NCBI GenBank assembly: GCA_046094505.1
Contig: JBJTHN010000049.1
Coordinates: 1 to 19,921 of the forward strand
DNA: 19,921 bases
DNA from: RFTU01 sp046094505
Lineage (GTDB): Bacteria; Pseudomonadota; Gammaproteobacteria; Burkholderiales; Burkholderiaceae_C
Direction: 5' to 3'
Below, piece by piece: positions 1-10,777 of the stretch. The notes beneath the pieces were generated by a model, which worked only from the letters and a program-made list of their open reading frames with translations, did no database searches and was not told where the DNA came from. Every line of letters starts with the position of its first letter. The first letter of the stretch is position 1. The position numbers were made by a program, and so were the translations under genes.

Positions 1-1716
1 GAGCCGGTTGGCATCGGTGGTGGCGGGCATGGTGGCCACCGCTTGCGTGATCAGGCTTTGGGTACTGGCCGAAAGGCCCCCCGGCGCCAACAGCCTGGCC
101 ACGCGCTGCACCAGGGCGGTAGGGTCGCCGGCCAGGGCCACTTCGGCGGCGTAAGCCGGCCGCGTCTCGCCCACGCCGGAGGCCACAAAGGTCTGCGCGA
201 AGTTCACCCAACCCACGACGGTGGACTCGTCAGCGATGTCGAACTCGGGGGCGGTGATGCCTTGACGGCCCAGTTCGGTGTTCGGCGGGACATAGCCGGG
301 ACGGAAGAAGTTGAACACCGAGGGCGAGCGCATCGGGCTTTGGCCCAGGCGCGTAACCGGATCAGCCGTGTTGCCGATGTTCCACAGATCGGTGGGTGAG
401 CCCAGGCTAAAGGTACGTGCCCACTGGATGAAACGGGCGATGGGTTCCTGCAGACGGCCACGCGTGGTATCGGCCGGGCTGGGGTCGCGCCGGGCCTCGT
501 CGTCCAGCAGGATGGCCTTGATGACCGCTTTGAAGTCCCCGCGCTGTCCCTGGCCGTTGTCGTTGAAGGCGGAGGCCACGCGTGCGATGTAGCCGGGCGT
601 TGGTGCGCTGCTGACGAAACGCTGGATCAGCTGGCGCGAGATGAAGGGCGCCACATTGGGGTGGCGTGCCAGGGTGTCCAAAGTGGTTTGCAGGGCCTGT
701 GCTGCGGGAACGCCGGCGGCAATGGGGGTGCCCAGAACATTCTTGGCGTCGGTGTCATAGCGCGCAGGCAGGTTGACCATGGGGCGGCGCGTGTAGCCGG
801 CTTCGGTGCGGTTGGACCCGTCCAGATCCCAGCCGGTGAACACCCGCGCCAGCTGGCCGATGGTCTGCGCGTTGTAGGTCTCCTGGGCTTTGCCGCCCTT
901 GAGCGTGCCGTCGAGCTCCAACTCAACCAAGCCGATCGAAAACAGCTGCATCACCTCGCGGGCGTAGTTCTCATCGGGCACTCGACCGGTGGCCGCATTG
1001 GCCTTTTGGTTGCCGCGCATGTTCAGGTACACGCCCATGGCCGGCGAGAGCGTCACGTCCTGCAGGAGTTGCCGATAGTTGGCGAAGGCGTGGGACTCCA
1101 AGAGGTCGACATAGCCAGCGGCCAGGAAACCACGCCAGGACACCGGCAGGCCCACGACGGACACCACGAAGATCTCCGACAAGGCCAGCGTCATGCGCTG
1201 GCGCAGCCCATCAGGCGAGGAGATCAACTTGCGCCACAAGCTGTTTTCGAAGCCGTTGAAGTTGTCGACGTTGGCCACCACCTGGTAGCCCTTGCTGTCC
1301 ATCCAGTCCCAGTTCGACAAGCTGCGCGGCATGGCGAACTGTTCGTCGATCCAGGCCGAGTAGCCCAAGGTCTGCACCCGGGCGATCTGGCCGTCGGTGG
1401 CCGCGAAAGCCGCCTGGATGAGAAAGCGCGCGGCGCGCTCGGCGGTGATGGCCTCACCGGTGGGCGGCAGCACGGCCGAAGGGGTGCTGGTGGAAGGCGC
1501 TGCGGAGCCGCCACCGCCACAGGCCGCCAGCGAGGTGGCTGCGGCCGCGGCCAGCGCGGACGATCCCACGCCGGCGCCCGTGACAGCCCCCATCCCGGCG
1601 CTGTCTGGAGCGCCCGCCACCGGGCCGGCTCCACCACGGGTTTCAGCCTGCGGCTGGTGTTGGCCCACCCCCGGAAGGGGAGCCTGCGGTGCAACCGCGG
1701 CATCTGCAAGGTCCAT
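1..1716 (-). CDS. DUF1800 family protein, predicted exported lipoprotein (3' end cut by window edge)
   Basis: An open frame runs from an ATG at 1716 to the left edge without a stop (572 codons seen). The start is supported by GGAGGG a few bases upstream. Residues 46-66 are a hydrophobic Ala-rich stretch ending in a lipobox (LAAC, Cys66) followed by four glycines, so a lipid-anchored envelope protein is likely. The DUF1800 family pattern is clear: RQRMTLALSEIF at 172-183 and ENYAREVMQLFSIGL at 249-263. Family members are often paired with a DUF1501 gene; any such partner would lie beyond the edge. The biochemical role of DUF1800 proteins is not established. Oddly, the 45 residues before the hydrophobic stretch contain one Arg, no Lys and no twin-arginine motif. 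A start at Met42 would not add basic residues. Confidence 0.9.
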   Translation of the reverse strand, partial: MDLADAAVAPQAPLPGVGQHQPQAETRGGAGPVAGAPDSAGMGAVTGAGVGSSALAAAAATSLAACGGGGSAAPSTSTPSAVLPPTGEAITAERAARFLIQAAFAATDGQIARVQTLGYSAWIDEQFAMPRSLSNWDWMDSKGYQVVANVDNFNGFENSLWRKLISSPDGLRQRMTLALSEIFVVSVVGLPVSWRGFLAAGYVDLLESHAFANYRQLLQDVTLSPAMGVYLNMRGNQKANAATGRVPDENYAREVMQLFSIGLVELELDGTLKGGKAQETYNAQTIGQLARVFTGWDLDGSNRTEAGYTRRPMVNLPARYDTDAKNVLGTPIAAGVPAAQALQTTLDTLARHPNVAPFISRQLIQRFVSSAPTPGYIARVASAFNDNGQGQRGDFKAVIKAILLDDEARRDPSPADTTRGRLQEPIARFIQWARTFSLGSPTDLWNIGNTADPVTRLGQSPMRSPSVFNFFRPGYVPPNTELGRQGITAPEFDIADESTVVGWVNFAQTFVASGVGETRPAYAAEVALAGDPTALVQRVARLLAPGGLSASTQSLITQAVATMPATTDANRL

Positions 1717-1760
1717 GGGCCCTCCAACAGGTGCGCCCGCTTAACAGGCCAAGACCCCGT

Positions 1761-1789
1761 AGCGTACCCGGATCATCTCAGAATGTAAA
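1761..1789 (-). promoter_or_regulatory. Candidate sigma70-type promoter for the DUF1800 gene
   Basis: On the minus strand, TTTACA (plus 1784-1789) resembles a -35 box and is followed after 17 bp by TACGCT (plus 1761-1766), a weak -10 match. It lies in the 123-bp gap between parB and the DUF1800 start, about 45 bp upstream of the ATG. The -35 match is good and the -10 is poor, so this is a tentative call. Confidence 0.3.
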
Positions 1790-1839
1790 ACCTCAATGGG
1801 GCTTCAGACTGCGCACAAAGTCACCGTGGGGTCCGTGGC

Positions 1840-2745
1840 TCAGGCCTCGGGCAGACCCAGGCGCTGCAGCAAGCCGTTGAGTTCTTCGAGCGAGCCAAAG
1901 CCGATGGACACCTCTCCCGCTTCGCCGCGCGGGGTGCGGCGCAGAACGCGAACCTCCACGGGGGCGGCCAGCCGGTCGGCCAGGGCCTCTTCGATGCGGG
2001 CAAGGCCTCGATTGCGGCCTTGTGCGGTGGCCTGTCGGCTGGCCGTTGCAGGGGCCGGCTTTTCAGGTTTGAGGGCGCGCGCAGCCAAGCGCTCGGCCTC
2101 GCGCACCGACAGCTTCTTGGAGGCCACCTCCTGGGCCACCAGCACCTGGCGCGCACCGTCCAGCGGCAGCAGGGCGCGTGCATGGCCCATGTCCAGGTCG
2201 CCGGCCATCAGCATCTGCTGCACCTGTTGGGACAACTGCAGCAGGCGCAGCAGGTTGGTGGCCGCGCTGCGTGAGCGGCCCACGGCCTGGGCCGCTTGTT
2301 CGTGGGTGAAGCCGAACTCCTGCACCAGGCGCTGCAGGCCGCGGGCCTCTTCCAGCGGGTTGAGGTCTTCCCGCTGCATGTTTTCGACCAGGGCCATGAT
2401 GGCCGCCTGCTGGTCGTCCACCTCGCGCACCAGCACCGGCACCTCGTCCAGGCCGGCCAACTGCGAGGCCCGGAAACGGCGTTCGCCGGCGATGATCTCG
2501 TAGCCGCTCTCGCCGATGGGCCGCACCAGCAGCGGCTGCATGACCCCTTGGGTGCGGATGCTCTCGGCCAACTCGTAGAGCGCTCCTTCGTCCATGACGC
2601 GACGGGGCTGGTACTGGCCAGCCCGCAACTGACCGATGGGCAGGGTGCGCGGTGCGCGTGAAGCGGCCTCATCGGTGTCGACGCTGCGGGTGGGGCCCAG
2701 CAGGGCCTCGAGCCCCAAGCCGAGGCCTTTTTTCTTGGTTGCCAT
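1840..2745 (-). CDS. parB: Chromosome-partitioning protein ParB
   Basis: The gene encodes a 301-residue centromere-binding CTPase that loads at parS sites, slides along DNA and partners with ParA in chromosome segregation. Visible features are the basic N-terminus (MATKKKGLGLGLEALLG) typical of chromosomal ParB, the N-terminal CTP-binding region with QYQPRR near 44-49 and GERRFRAS at 87-94, and the conserved ENMQREDLNPLEEA at 121-134. A helix-turn-helix follows at about 147-168, and the C-terminal segment should be the dimerisation domain. Length is normal. There is no clear Shine-Dalgarno sequence. The gene is not adjacent to parA: argC lies between them on the other strand, so the two need separate promoters. 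Candidate parS sites lie at 12.4-13.7 kb in this window. Confidence 0.97.
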   Translation of the reverse strand: MATKKKGLGLGLEALLGPTRSVDTDEAASRAPRTLPIGQLRAGQYQPRRVMDEGALYELAESIRTQGVMQPLLVRPIGESGYEIIAGERRFRASQLAGLDEVPVLVREVDDQQAAIMALVENMQREDLNPLEEARGLQRLVQEFGFTHEQAAQAVGRSRSAATNLLRLLQLSQQVQQMLMAGDLDMGHARALLPLDGARQVLVAQEVASKKLSVREAERLAARALKPEKPAPATASRQATAQGRNRGLARIEEALADRLAAPVEVRVLRRTPRGEAGEVSIGFGSLEELNGLLQRLGLPEA

Positions 2746-2863
2746 GTGATGCGGGTAGAGCAGGGTTTCGGCCCGATTGTGCCGTCACGGCCCTTTCGCA
2801 GGGGTGCCGTATCCTTGAGGGTTTGCACGGCCGCCTTCACCTCCAAACACAGGACAACCCGCG

Positions 2864-3823
2864 ATGAGCCCACGCCACACCGTATTCGTCGATGGCCAGG
2901 AAGGCACGACCGGGTTGCGCATCCACGAATACCTGGCCGCGCGTGCGGACCTTGAGGTGCTGCGGATCGACCCGGACAAGCGCAAGGACCCTGCCGAGCG
3001 GGCCCGGCTGCTCAACGCGGCCAATGTGGCCTTCTTGTGCCTGCCCGACGCCGCCTCACGCGAGGCCGCTGCGTTGGTGCGCAACCCGGGAACCTGCCTC
3101 ATTGATGCCAGCACGGCCTTTCGCACCGACCCGGCTTGGGTCTTCGGCCTGCCCGAGCTGCAGGCCACCCAGCGCGAGGCCATACGCGCGTCCAAGCGCA
3201 TCGCCAACCCCGGCTGCCATGCGTCGGCCTTCATCCTGCTGATGCGGCCCTTGGTGGACGCTGGCCTGGTGCGGCCGGAGCAGGCCATCAGCGCCACCTC
3301 CATCACCGGCTATTCGGGCGGCGGCAAGAAGATGATCGAGCAGTATGAGGCGGCGGCTTTGCCGGGCGGCGACCCGCTGCTGGGCTCGCCCCGCCCGTAT
3401 GCGCTGACGCTGGCACACAAGCACATCCCCGAGATGATGGCCCACACCGGCCTGCGCTGCGCGCCGCTGTTCATGCCGATCGTGAGCAACTTCTACAAGG
3501 GGCTGTGCGTGAGCGTGCCCTTGCACCTGTCCACACTGGCGCAGGGTGCGACAGGCGCCCAACTGCACGACGCGCTTGTGCAGCGCTACGCGGGCGAGCG
3601 CTTCATCCGCGTGATGCCGCTGTCCGACCCCGACACCTTGGCCAGCGGGTTCTTCGATGTGCAGGCCTGCAACGACACCAACCGGGTGGACCTGTTCGTC
3701 TTCGCCCATGCAGAGCAGGCGGTGCTGATGGCCCGCGTGGACAACCTGGGCAAGGGCGCCAGTGGTGCGGCCGTGCAGGCGATGAACGTGCACCTGGGCT
3801 GCGAGGAGTCGCTGGGGCTGTAG
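2864..3823 (+). CDS. argC: N-acetyl-gamma-glutamyl-phosphate reductase (short, type 2)
   Basis: This 319-residue cytoplasmic enzyme carries out the NADPH-dependent reduction of N-acetylglutamyl-phosphate to N-acetylglutamate semialdehyde, the third step of arginine synthesis. The N-terminus shows the nucleotide-binding glycines in GQEGTTG (11-17). The catalytic Cys is Cys118 in SKRIANPGCHASAF. GYSGGGKKMIEQYE and the LAHKHIPEM segment are also typical of the short ArgC class, and the length fits it. The ATG at 2864 is preceded by AGGA about 10 bases upstream. The gene diverges from parB across 118 bp and converges on parA with 31 bp between stop codons. A weak -10-like TATCCT lies at 2810-2815. 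No other arginine genes are in the window. Confidence 0.95.
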   Translation: MSPRHTVFVDGQEGTTGLRIHEYLAARADLEVLRIDPDKRKDPAERARLLNAANVAFLCLPDAASREAAALVRNPGTCLIDASTAFRTDPAWVFGLPELQATQREAIRASKRIANPGCHASAFILLMRPLVDAGLVRPEQAISATSITGYSGGGKKMIEQYEAAALPGGDPLLGSPRPYALTLAHKHIPEMMAHTGLRCAPLFMPIVSNFYKGLCVSVPLHLSTLAQGATGAQLHDALVQRYAGERFIRVMPLSDPDTLASGFFDVQACNDTNRVDLFVFAHAEQAVLMARVDNLGKGASGAAVQAMNVHLGCEESLGL

Positions 3824-3860
3824 CGCTGGGCGCTTGCTGCTTGCTGCTCGGCGCTCAGCG
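3824..3860. terminator. Hairpin between convergent argC and parA
   Basis: CGCTGGGCGC (3824-3833) pairs with GCGCTCAGCG (3851-3860): ten pairs including one G-T wobble, around a 17-nt loop that holds a TTGCTGC direct repeat. It begins directly after the argC stop and covers the parA stop. No T-run follows on either strand, so it is not a textbook intrinsic terminator. Its position suggests a shared bidirectional terminator or RNA 3'-end stabiliser. Confidence 0.45.
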
Positions 3861-4628
3861 CATCGTGCCGATGCGCTCCACCATTTCCTGCGCAAAGGCG
3901 ATGTAGGCCTGCGCCCCGCGCGAAGACGGGTCGAAGACCACGCCCGCCTGGCCATAGCTCGGGGCTTCGGCCAGGCGCACATTGCGCGGAATGACGGTGT
4001 TGAACACCTTGTCCTTGAAGTGCGCCTTGAGTTGCTCGCTGACCTGCTGCTGCAAGGTGATGCGCGGGTCGAACATCACCCGGAGCAGGCCGATGATCTG
4101 CAGGTCGCGGTTGAGGTTGGCATGCACCTGCTTGATGGTGTTGACCAGGTCGGTCAGGCCTTCCAAGGCGAAGTATTCGCACTGCATGGGCACGATGACC
4201 CCATGTGCACTGCACAGGCCGTTGAGGGTCAGCAGGCTCAGCGATGGCGGGCAGTCGATGAGCACGAAATCGTAGTCGGCCGCCACGGCAGCCAGGGCCT
4301 GGCGCAGCCGGGTGTTGCGGTGTTCCAGGCCCACCAGTTCCACCTCCGCCCCGGCCAACTCGCGGTTGGCGGCCAACACGTCGTAGCCGCCTTGCTCGCT
4401 GCGCCGGCGGGCTTCGGCGATGCCAGCCTGCTCCAAGAGCACGTCGTAGACGCTGAGCTCCAGGGTGCGCTTGTCCACGCCCGAGCCCATGCTGGCATTG
4501 CCTTGGGGGTCCAGGTCGACCACCAGCACGCGCTGGCCGATGCGGGCCAGGCCGGCAGCCAGGTTCACGGTGGTGGTGGTTTTGCCGACGCCGCCTTTTT
4601 GGTTGGCGATGCAAAAGATGCGGGGCAT
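3855..4628 (-). CDS. parA: Chromosome-partitioning ATPase ParA
   Basis: The product is a 257-residue deviant-Walker ATPase that binds nucleoid DNA and is stimulated by ParB, driving origin segregation. The sequence shows the deviant Walker A KGGVGKTT at 11-18, the VVDLDPQGN motif at 37-44 and the Walker B region FVLIDCPPS at 121-129. I chose the ATG at 4628 because MPRIFCIANQKGG is the usual ParA start; a longer frame exists only through a TTG at 4679 and adds 17 unlikely residues. No strong ribosome binding site is visible. The gene lies 102 bp downstream of dnaE2 on the same strand, with a hairpin between them, so it probably has its own promoter. Confidence 0.96.
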   Translation of the reverse strand: MPRIFCIANQKGGVGKTTTTVNLAAGLARIGQRVLVVDLDPQGNASMGSGVDKRTLELSVYDVLLEQAGIAEARRRSEQGGYDVLAANRELAGAEVELVGLEHRNTRLRQALAAVAADYDFVLIDCPPSLSLLTLNGLCSAHGVIVPMQCEYFALEGLTDLVNTIKQVHANLNRDLQIIGLLRVMFDPRITLQQQVSEQLKAHFKDKVFNTVIPRNVRLAEAPSYGQAGVVFDPSSRGAQAYIAFAQEMVERIGTMR

Positions 4629-4711
4629 GGTCAGGGTGTGCGTTGCAAAGGGAAGGGCTGCGCCGGGCGCGCCGTTCAAGGTGCAAGGCTAACAGAGGAC
4701 GGGCACGCGCC

Positions 4712-4730
4712 GGCCTGCGGGGTGCAGGCC
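4712..4730 (-). terminator. Stem-loop abutting the dnaE2 stop codon
   Basis: GGCCTGC (4712-4718) and GCAGGCC (4724-4730) form a perfect 7-bp stem with a 5-base loop. On the minus strand the stem starts at the first base after the dnaE2 TGA. No T-run follows. It probably ends or stabilises the dnaE2 transcript and insulates parA from SOS transcription, though Rho or another mechanism would be needed. Confidence 0.4.
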
Positions 4731-7967
<3,237 letters not shown>

Positions 7968-7968
7968 A

Positions 7969-7984
7969 CTGTGTTTTTATACAG
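7969..7984 (-). promoter_or_regulatory. LexA box (SOS operator) of dnaE2
   Basis: CTGTGTTTTTATACAG on the plus strand fits CTGT-N8-ACAG with an AT-rich centre, the LexA operator of Escherichia and many betaproteobacteria. It is separated from the dnaE2 ATG by one base. Read on the minus strand it contains TATAAA, a good -10 element, so LexA would block RNA polymerase directly. Transcription would then begin about at the start codon. A clear -35 box is not seen. Confidence 0.9.
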
Positions 7985-8014
7985 CAGATTCCCCCTTCGG
8001 CGGGGCCCACAGGG

Positions 8015-8082
8015 GGGATGTCCTCCGCGAGAATTCGAGGCTTGAGGTTCTGGCCCTGCCGAACCCCCTCACAGGACATCCC
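8015..8082 (+). promoter_or_regulatory. Inverted repeat in the leader of the nitronate monooxygenase gene
   Basis: A perfect 10-bp inverted repeat, GGGATGTCCT (8015-8024) and AGGACATCCC (8073-8082), encloses a smaller stem: GGTTC (8046-8050) with GAACC (8061-8065), extendable by GGC/GCC around a CCT loop. The right outer arm contains AGGA (8073-8076), the only plausible ribosome binding site for the ATG at 8086. If transcription starts upstream of 8015, the RNA could fold and hide this site. The dyad could instead be a DNA operator. It matches no riboswitch class I recognise. Confidence 0.4.
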
Positions 8083-8085
8083 GGC

Positions 8086-9189
8086 ATGCGCCACAGCCCC
8101 TCCTGGTCCGCCTTGCGGGCCCGCTTGCAACACCCGCTGATCCAAGCCCCCATGGCGGGGGTGCAGGACAGCACACTGGCCGTGGCGGTGTCCCGGGCCG
8201 GGGCGCTGGGGTCTTTGCCGGCCGCGATGCTGGATGCGGCCGCCCTGGAGCGCGAGCTGCACACGCTGCAGCGGGAACTGGGCCCCCAAGGCCTGCCCTA
8301 CAACGTCAACTTCTTCTGCCACCGCCCGCCTGATGAAGATGCCCCGCGCGAGGCCGCCTGGCGCCAGGCCCTGGCCCCCTACCGCGCACAGTGGGGCTTG
8401 GGCTCTGAAGCGGCCGCGGCCCCGGTACGGCAGCCCTTCCAAGCCGCACTGGCTGATGTGCTGGCCCAGCACCCACCCCCGGTGGTCAGTTTTCACTTTG
8501 GCTTGCCCAGTGCGCCGTTGTTGGACCGTGTGAAGGGCTGGGGCTCGCTGGTGATGAGCTCGGCCACCACGGTGGAGGAGGCCCTGTGGCTGCAGGCCCA
8601 CGGGGCCGACGTGGTGATTGCCCAAGGCCTGGAGGCCGGTGGGCACCGCGGGCATTTCCTGCGGGCCGACCACGACCTGGAGGGTCAGCTGCCGGTGAGC
8701 GCCCTGCTGGCGCAGTTGCAGGCGGCCGTGTCCTTGCCCATCGTGGCCGCGGGTGGTTTGGGGCATGCTTCGGCGGTGAGCGCCGCCTTGCAGTCCGGCG
8801 CCGCAGCCGTTCAGGTGGGCACGGCCTTCCTGTTGTGCGAAGAGGCCCGGACCCCGGCCGTGCACCGCCAGGCCCTGATGAGGGCGGCGCCGGTTTGCGA
8901 AGCCGTGCCTGCCGAAGCAGCCACGGCACTCACCCGCCTGTTCAGCGGACGCCCGGCACGGAGCCTGTTCAACCGGCTCATGCGGGAGTTGGGCCCGATG
9001 TCACCGCTGGCACCGGCCTTTCCCCTGGCTGGGGCTGCCCTGGCTCCCTTGCGCGCCCGGGCCGAGGCCGCCGGGCTGGACGACTTTTCCTCGCTGTGGA
9101 GCGGCACCCGCCCCCAGGACTGCCGGGCCGTACCCGCGGCAACCGTGGTGCAGAACCTGATGCGTGCATCCGCCGCAGGCCTCAGTTGA
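8086..9189 (+). CDS. Nitronate monooxygenase family flavoprotein
   Basis: The product is a 367-residue FMN-dependent TIM-barrel protein of the nitronate monooxygenase (2-nitropropane dioxygenase-like) family, which oxidises alkyl nitronates such as propionate 3-nitronate. Family motifs appear in order: PLIQAPMAGVQ at 17-27, GADVVIAQGLEAGGHRG at 173-189 with the likely catalytic base His187, PIVAAGGLG at 218-226, and GAAAVQVGTAFLLCEEA at 238-254. The ATG at 8086 has AGGA about 9 bases upstream. It diverges from dnaE2 across 118 bp that hold a LexA box and an inverted repeat. Its 3' end overlaps the end of imuB by 8 bp, tail to tail. Exact substrate is unknown; a trans-2-enoyl reductase (FabK-like) role is less likely given the GGHRG motif context. 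Confidence 0.9.
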   Translation: MRHSPSWSALRARLQHPLIQAPMAGVQDSTLAVAVSRAGALGSLPAAMLDAAALERELHTLQRELGPQGLPYNVNFFCHRPPDEDAPREAAWRQALAPYRAQWGLGSEAAAAPVRQPFQAALADVLAQHPPPVVSFHFGLPSAPLLDRVKGWGSLVMSSATTVEEALWLQAHGADVVIAQGLEAGGHRGHFLRADHDLEGQLPVSALLAQLQAAVSLPIVAAGGLGHASAVSAALQSGAAAVQVGTAFLLCEEARTPAVHRQALMRAAPVCEAVPAEAATALTRLFSGRPARSLFNRLMRELGPMSPLAPAFPLAGAALAPLRARAEAAGLDDFSSLWSGTRPQDCRAVPAATVVQNLMRASAAGLS

Positions 9190-10777
9190 ACCACCCGTGC
9201 AGGAACCAGCCTGGGTTGGGGCCGCGACGCTCGCGGAACACCCAACGCAGGCGGTGGTCGGGGCCTTCGGCCACCTGATAGTCGCGGCACACCGGCTCGC
9301 CATCGAACCAACCGGCCTCGATCCGTTCGGGGCGGGTGCACAACACCAGGACGGCCCCCAGGTGCACCGGGCGCCCCTGGTGTTCGCCCAAGGCCTCGGG
9401 CTCGGGCAGCAACCAAAAGGGGCGGGGCGCAAGAGGCCCCGCCCGCGCAGGGGCCCCCTCCTGGGCGGCCTCCTGGGCCGGGTGCGGCAAGCCTGCGGGG
9501 CGCTGAAGGTCTGCGGCCGTCAAGGCCTGGCTGGTGCTGGCTTTTTCAGGGCGGTGGTCGTCATGACAACGCAACGCCTGCACCGCCTGCTCACCCAGGC
9601 GGGCCTGCAGGCGGTCCAAGAGCCGTGCCAGCGCGTGGCGGGTCTCCAGCGGGTCTGGTAGGCCACCGGCGTGCACCCGGGTGGCCCAGGGCAGCGCCTG
9701 CTGCAGCTCAGGGGATTCAGGTTGCTCGCTGGCCTGCAACACCAGACGCAAAGCCACCACCGGTGCCACCACCGCCTGGCGGTGCAGGCGCTCGGACCAC
9801 AGGCGCAGCAGGACTTGGGCCGCCTGTTCAGGGGCCACCAGGCGCAGGGGGTAGACCGTGTCGGGCCAGGCTTCGTGGCGTCGGGTTTCATGCAACAGGT
9901 GCAGGGTCAGGGCCCGCGCCAGACGGCCCCGGGCCACCAACCAGCCTTCCAGGGCCTGCAACAGGTGCTGCAGGGCTTGGACGATGAGGCCCAGGTCGCT
10001 GCTGCGCTCGGGCAGGTCCAGGCGCTCGTCAAACACCGCTGGGGGCCCCCAGAAGGGCCGTGGGTCGGGGGCTTGGCCATAGGCACGGTCCAGGCGTTGC
10101 AGAAGGTCTGAACCCAAGCGGCGTTGCAGCCCGGCCCGGGGCAGCGCACGCCACTGGCCCAGGGTGGCCACGCCCCAGCCCTCCAGCAGCTGGTGGGTGG
10201 CCGGCGGGGCCTGCCAGGCCTGCAGCACCGGGGGCACGGGCAGCGCATCCAACACCGCCAGCACGGCTGGGGCCTGCCGGCTTTGCGCCACGCCCAGGGC
10301 CAGCCCCGGGGCCCGGCCGGGTGGGCCAGCGGCTTGCCGGGCAGGCCCGCGAACACGGGCCAAAAGCCAAGCAGCTTCCGGAAAAGGCGCTGCGGCCCAG
10401 TGTGCGCTTACTTCATATGAGGCCATCAGCTGCTGAAAGCGCTGCCACAGGCGCAAGGGTCCGCCAAACAGACGCAGGCTGGCCTGGACCTCGATCAGCA
10501 GGCCATCGGGGCGCAGCTGCAGGTTCGGGCTGAAGCGCAGGGCGGCCAGGGCCAGGGTGCGCAGGGCGCGCGCCTCTTGTTCGGGGTCGCGGGGCCGCAA
10601 CTTCAGACCGGGCAGGCACAGCTCAGCGGCCGCCCGGCCCATGCCCGGGCGCACGCCCGCTTGGGCCGCCGCAGCGCCCACGCACACCAGGCCACCGGCT
10701 TCTTCCACCGCGTCGGGGCCAGGGGCGCCCAAGGCCTCAAGGGGCCACTGAGGCAGGTACAGGGCGATCCACCACAT
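9182..10777 (-). CDS. imuB: ImuB, inactive Y-family polymerase-like mutasome hub
   Basis: This 531-residue protein has the Y-family fold of ImuB, which is known to bridge ImuA, DnaE2 and the sliding clamp rather than polymerise. The N-terminus MWWIALYLPQWPLEAL stands where active Y-family enzymes have the first catalytic aspartate. The region LLIEVQASLRLFGG stands where they have the SxDE motif, so the metal ligands are missing, as expected for ImuB. The C-terminus, RDYQVAEGPDHRLRWVFRERRG...WFLHGWFN, is the typical ImuB ending. I chose the ATG at 10777; a TTG at 10795 would add six residues. It overlaps the end of imuA by 41 bp, implying translational coupling. The TGA overlaps the convergent monooxygenase gene by 8 bp. 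I could not see a convincing clamp-binding peptide by eye. Confidence 0.94.
   Translation of the reverse strand: MWWIALYLPQWPLEALGAPGPDAVEEAGGLVCVGAAAAQAGVRPGMGRAAAELCLPGLKLRPRDPEQEARALRTLALAALRFSPNLQLRPDGLLIEVQASLRLFGGPLRLWQRFQQLMASYEVSAHWAAAPFPEAAWLLARVRGPARQAAGPPGRAPGLALGVAQSRQAPAVLAVLDALPVPPVLQAWQAPPATHQLLEGWGVATLGQWRALPRAGLQRRLGSDLLQRLDRAYGQAPDPRPFWGPPAVFDERLDLPERSSDLGLIVQALQHLLQALEGWLVARGRLARALTLHLLHETRRHEAWPDTVYPLRLVAPEQAAQVLLRLWSERLHRQAVVAPVVALRLVLQASEQPESPELQQALPWATRVHAGGLPDPLETRHALARLLDRLQARLGEQAVQALRCHDDHRPEKASTSQALTAADLQRPAGLPHPAQEAAQEGAPARAGPLAPRPFWLLPEPEALGEHQGRPVHLGAVLVLCTRPERIEAGWFDGEPVCRDYQVAEGPDHRLRWVFRERRGPNPGWFLHGWFN

Noticed and set aside
661..1788. A 375-codon plus-strand frame opposite the DUF1800 gene
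   Set aside because: It is a shadow of the DUF1800 frame, which has family motifs and a good ribosome binding site.
1820..1840. Direct repeat CCACGG next to the parB stop
   Set aside because: It is a short direct repeat that does not fold into a stem, so it is not a terminator.
4629..4679. Longer ParA with a TTG start at 4679
   Set aside because: The extra 17 residues are unlike ParA family N-termini, and the ATG at 4628 gives the standard start.
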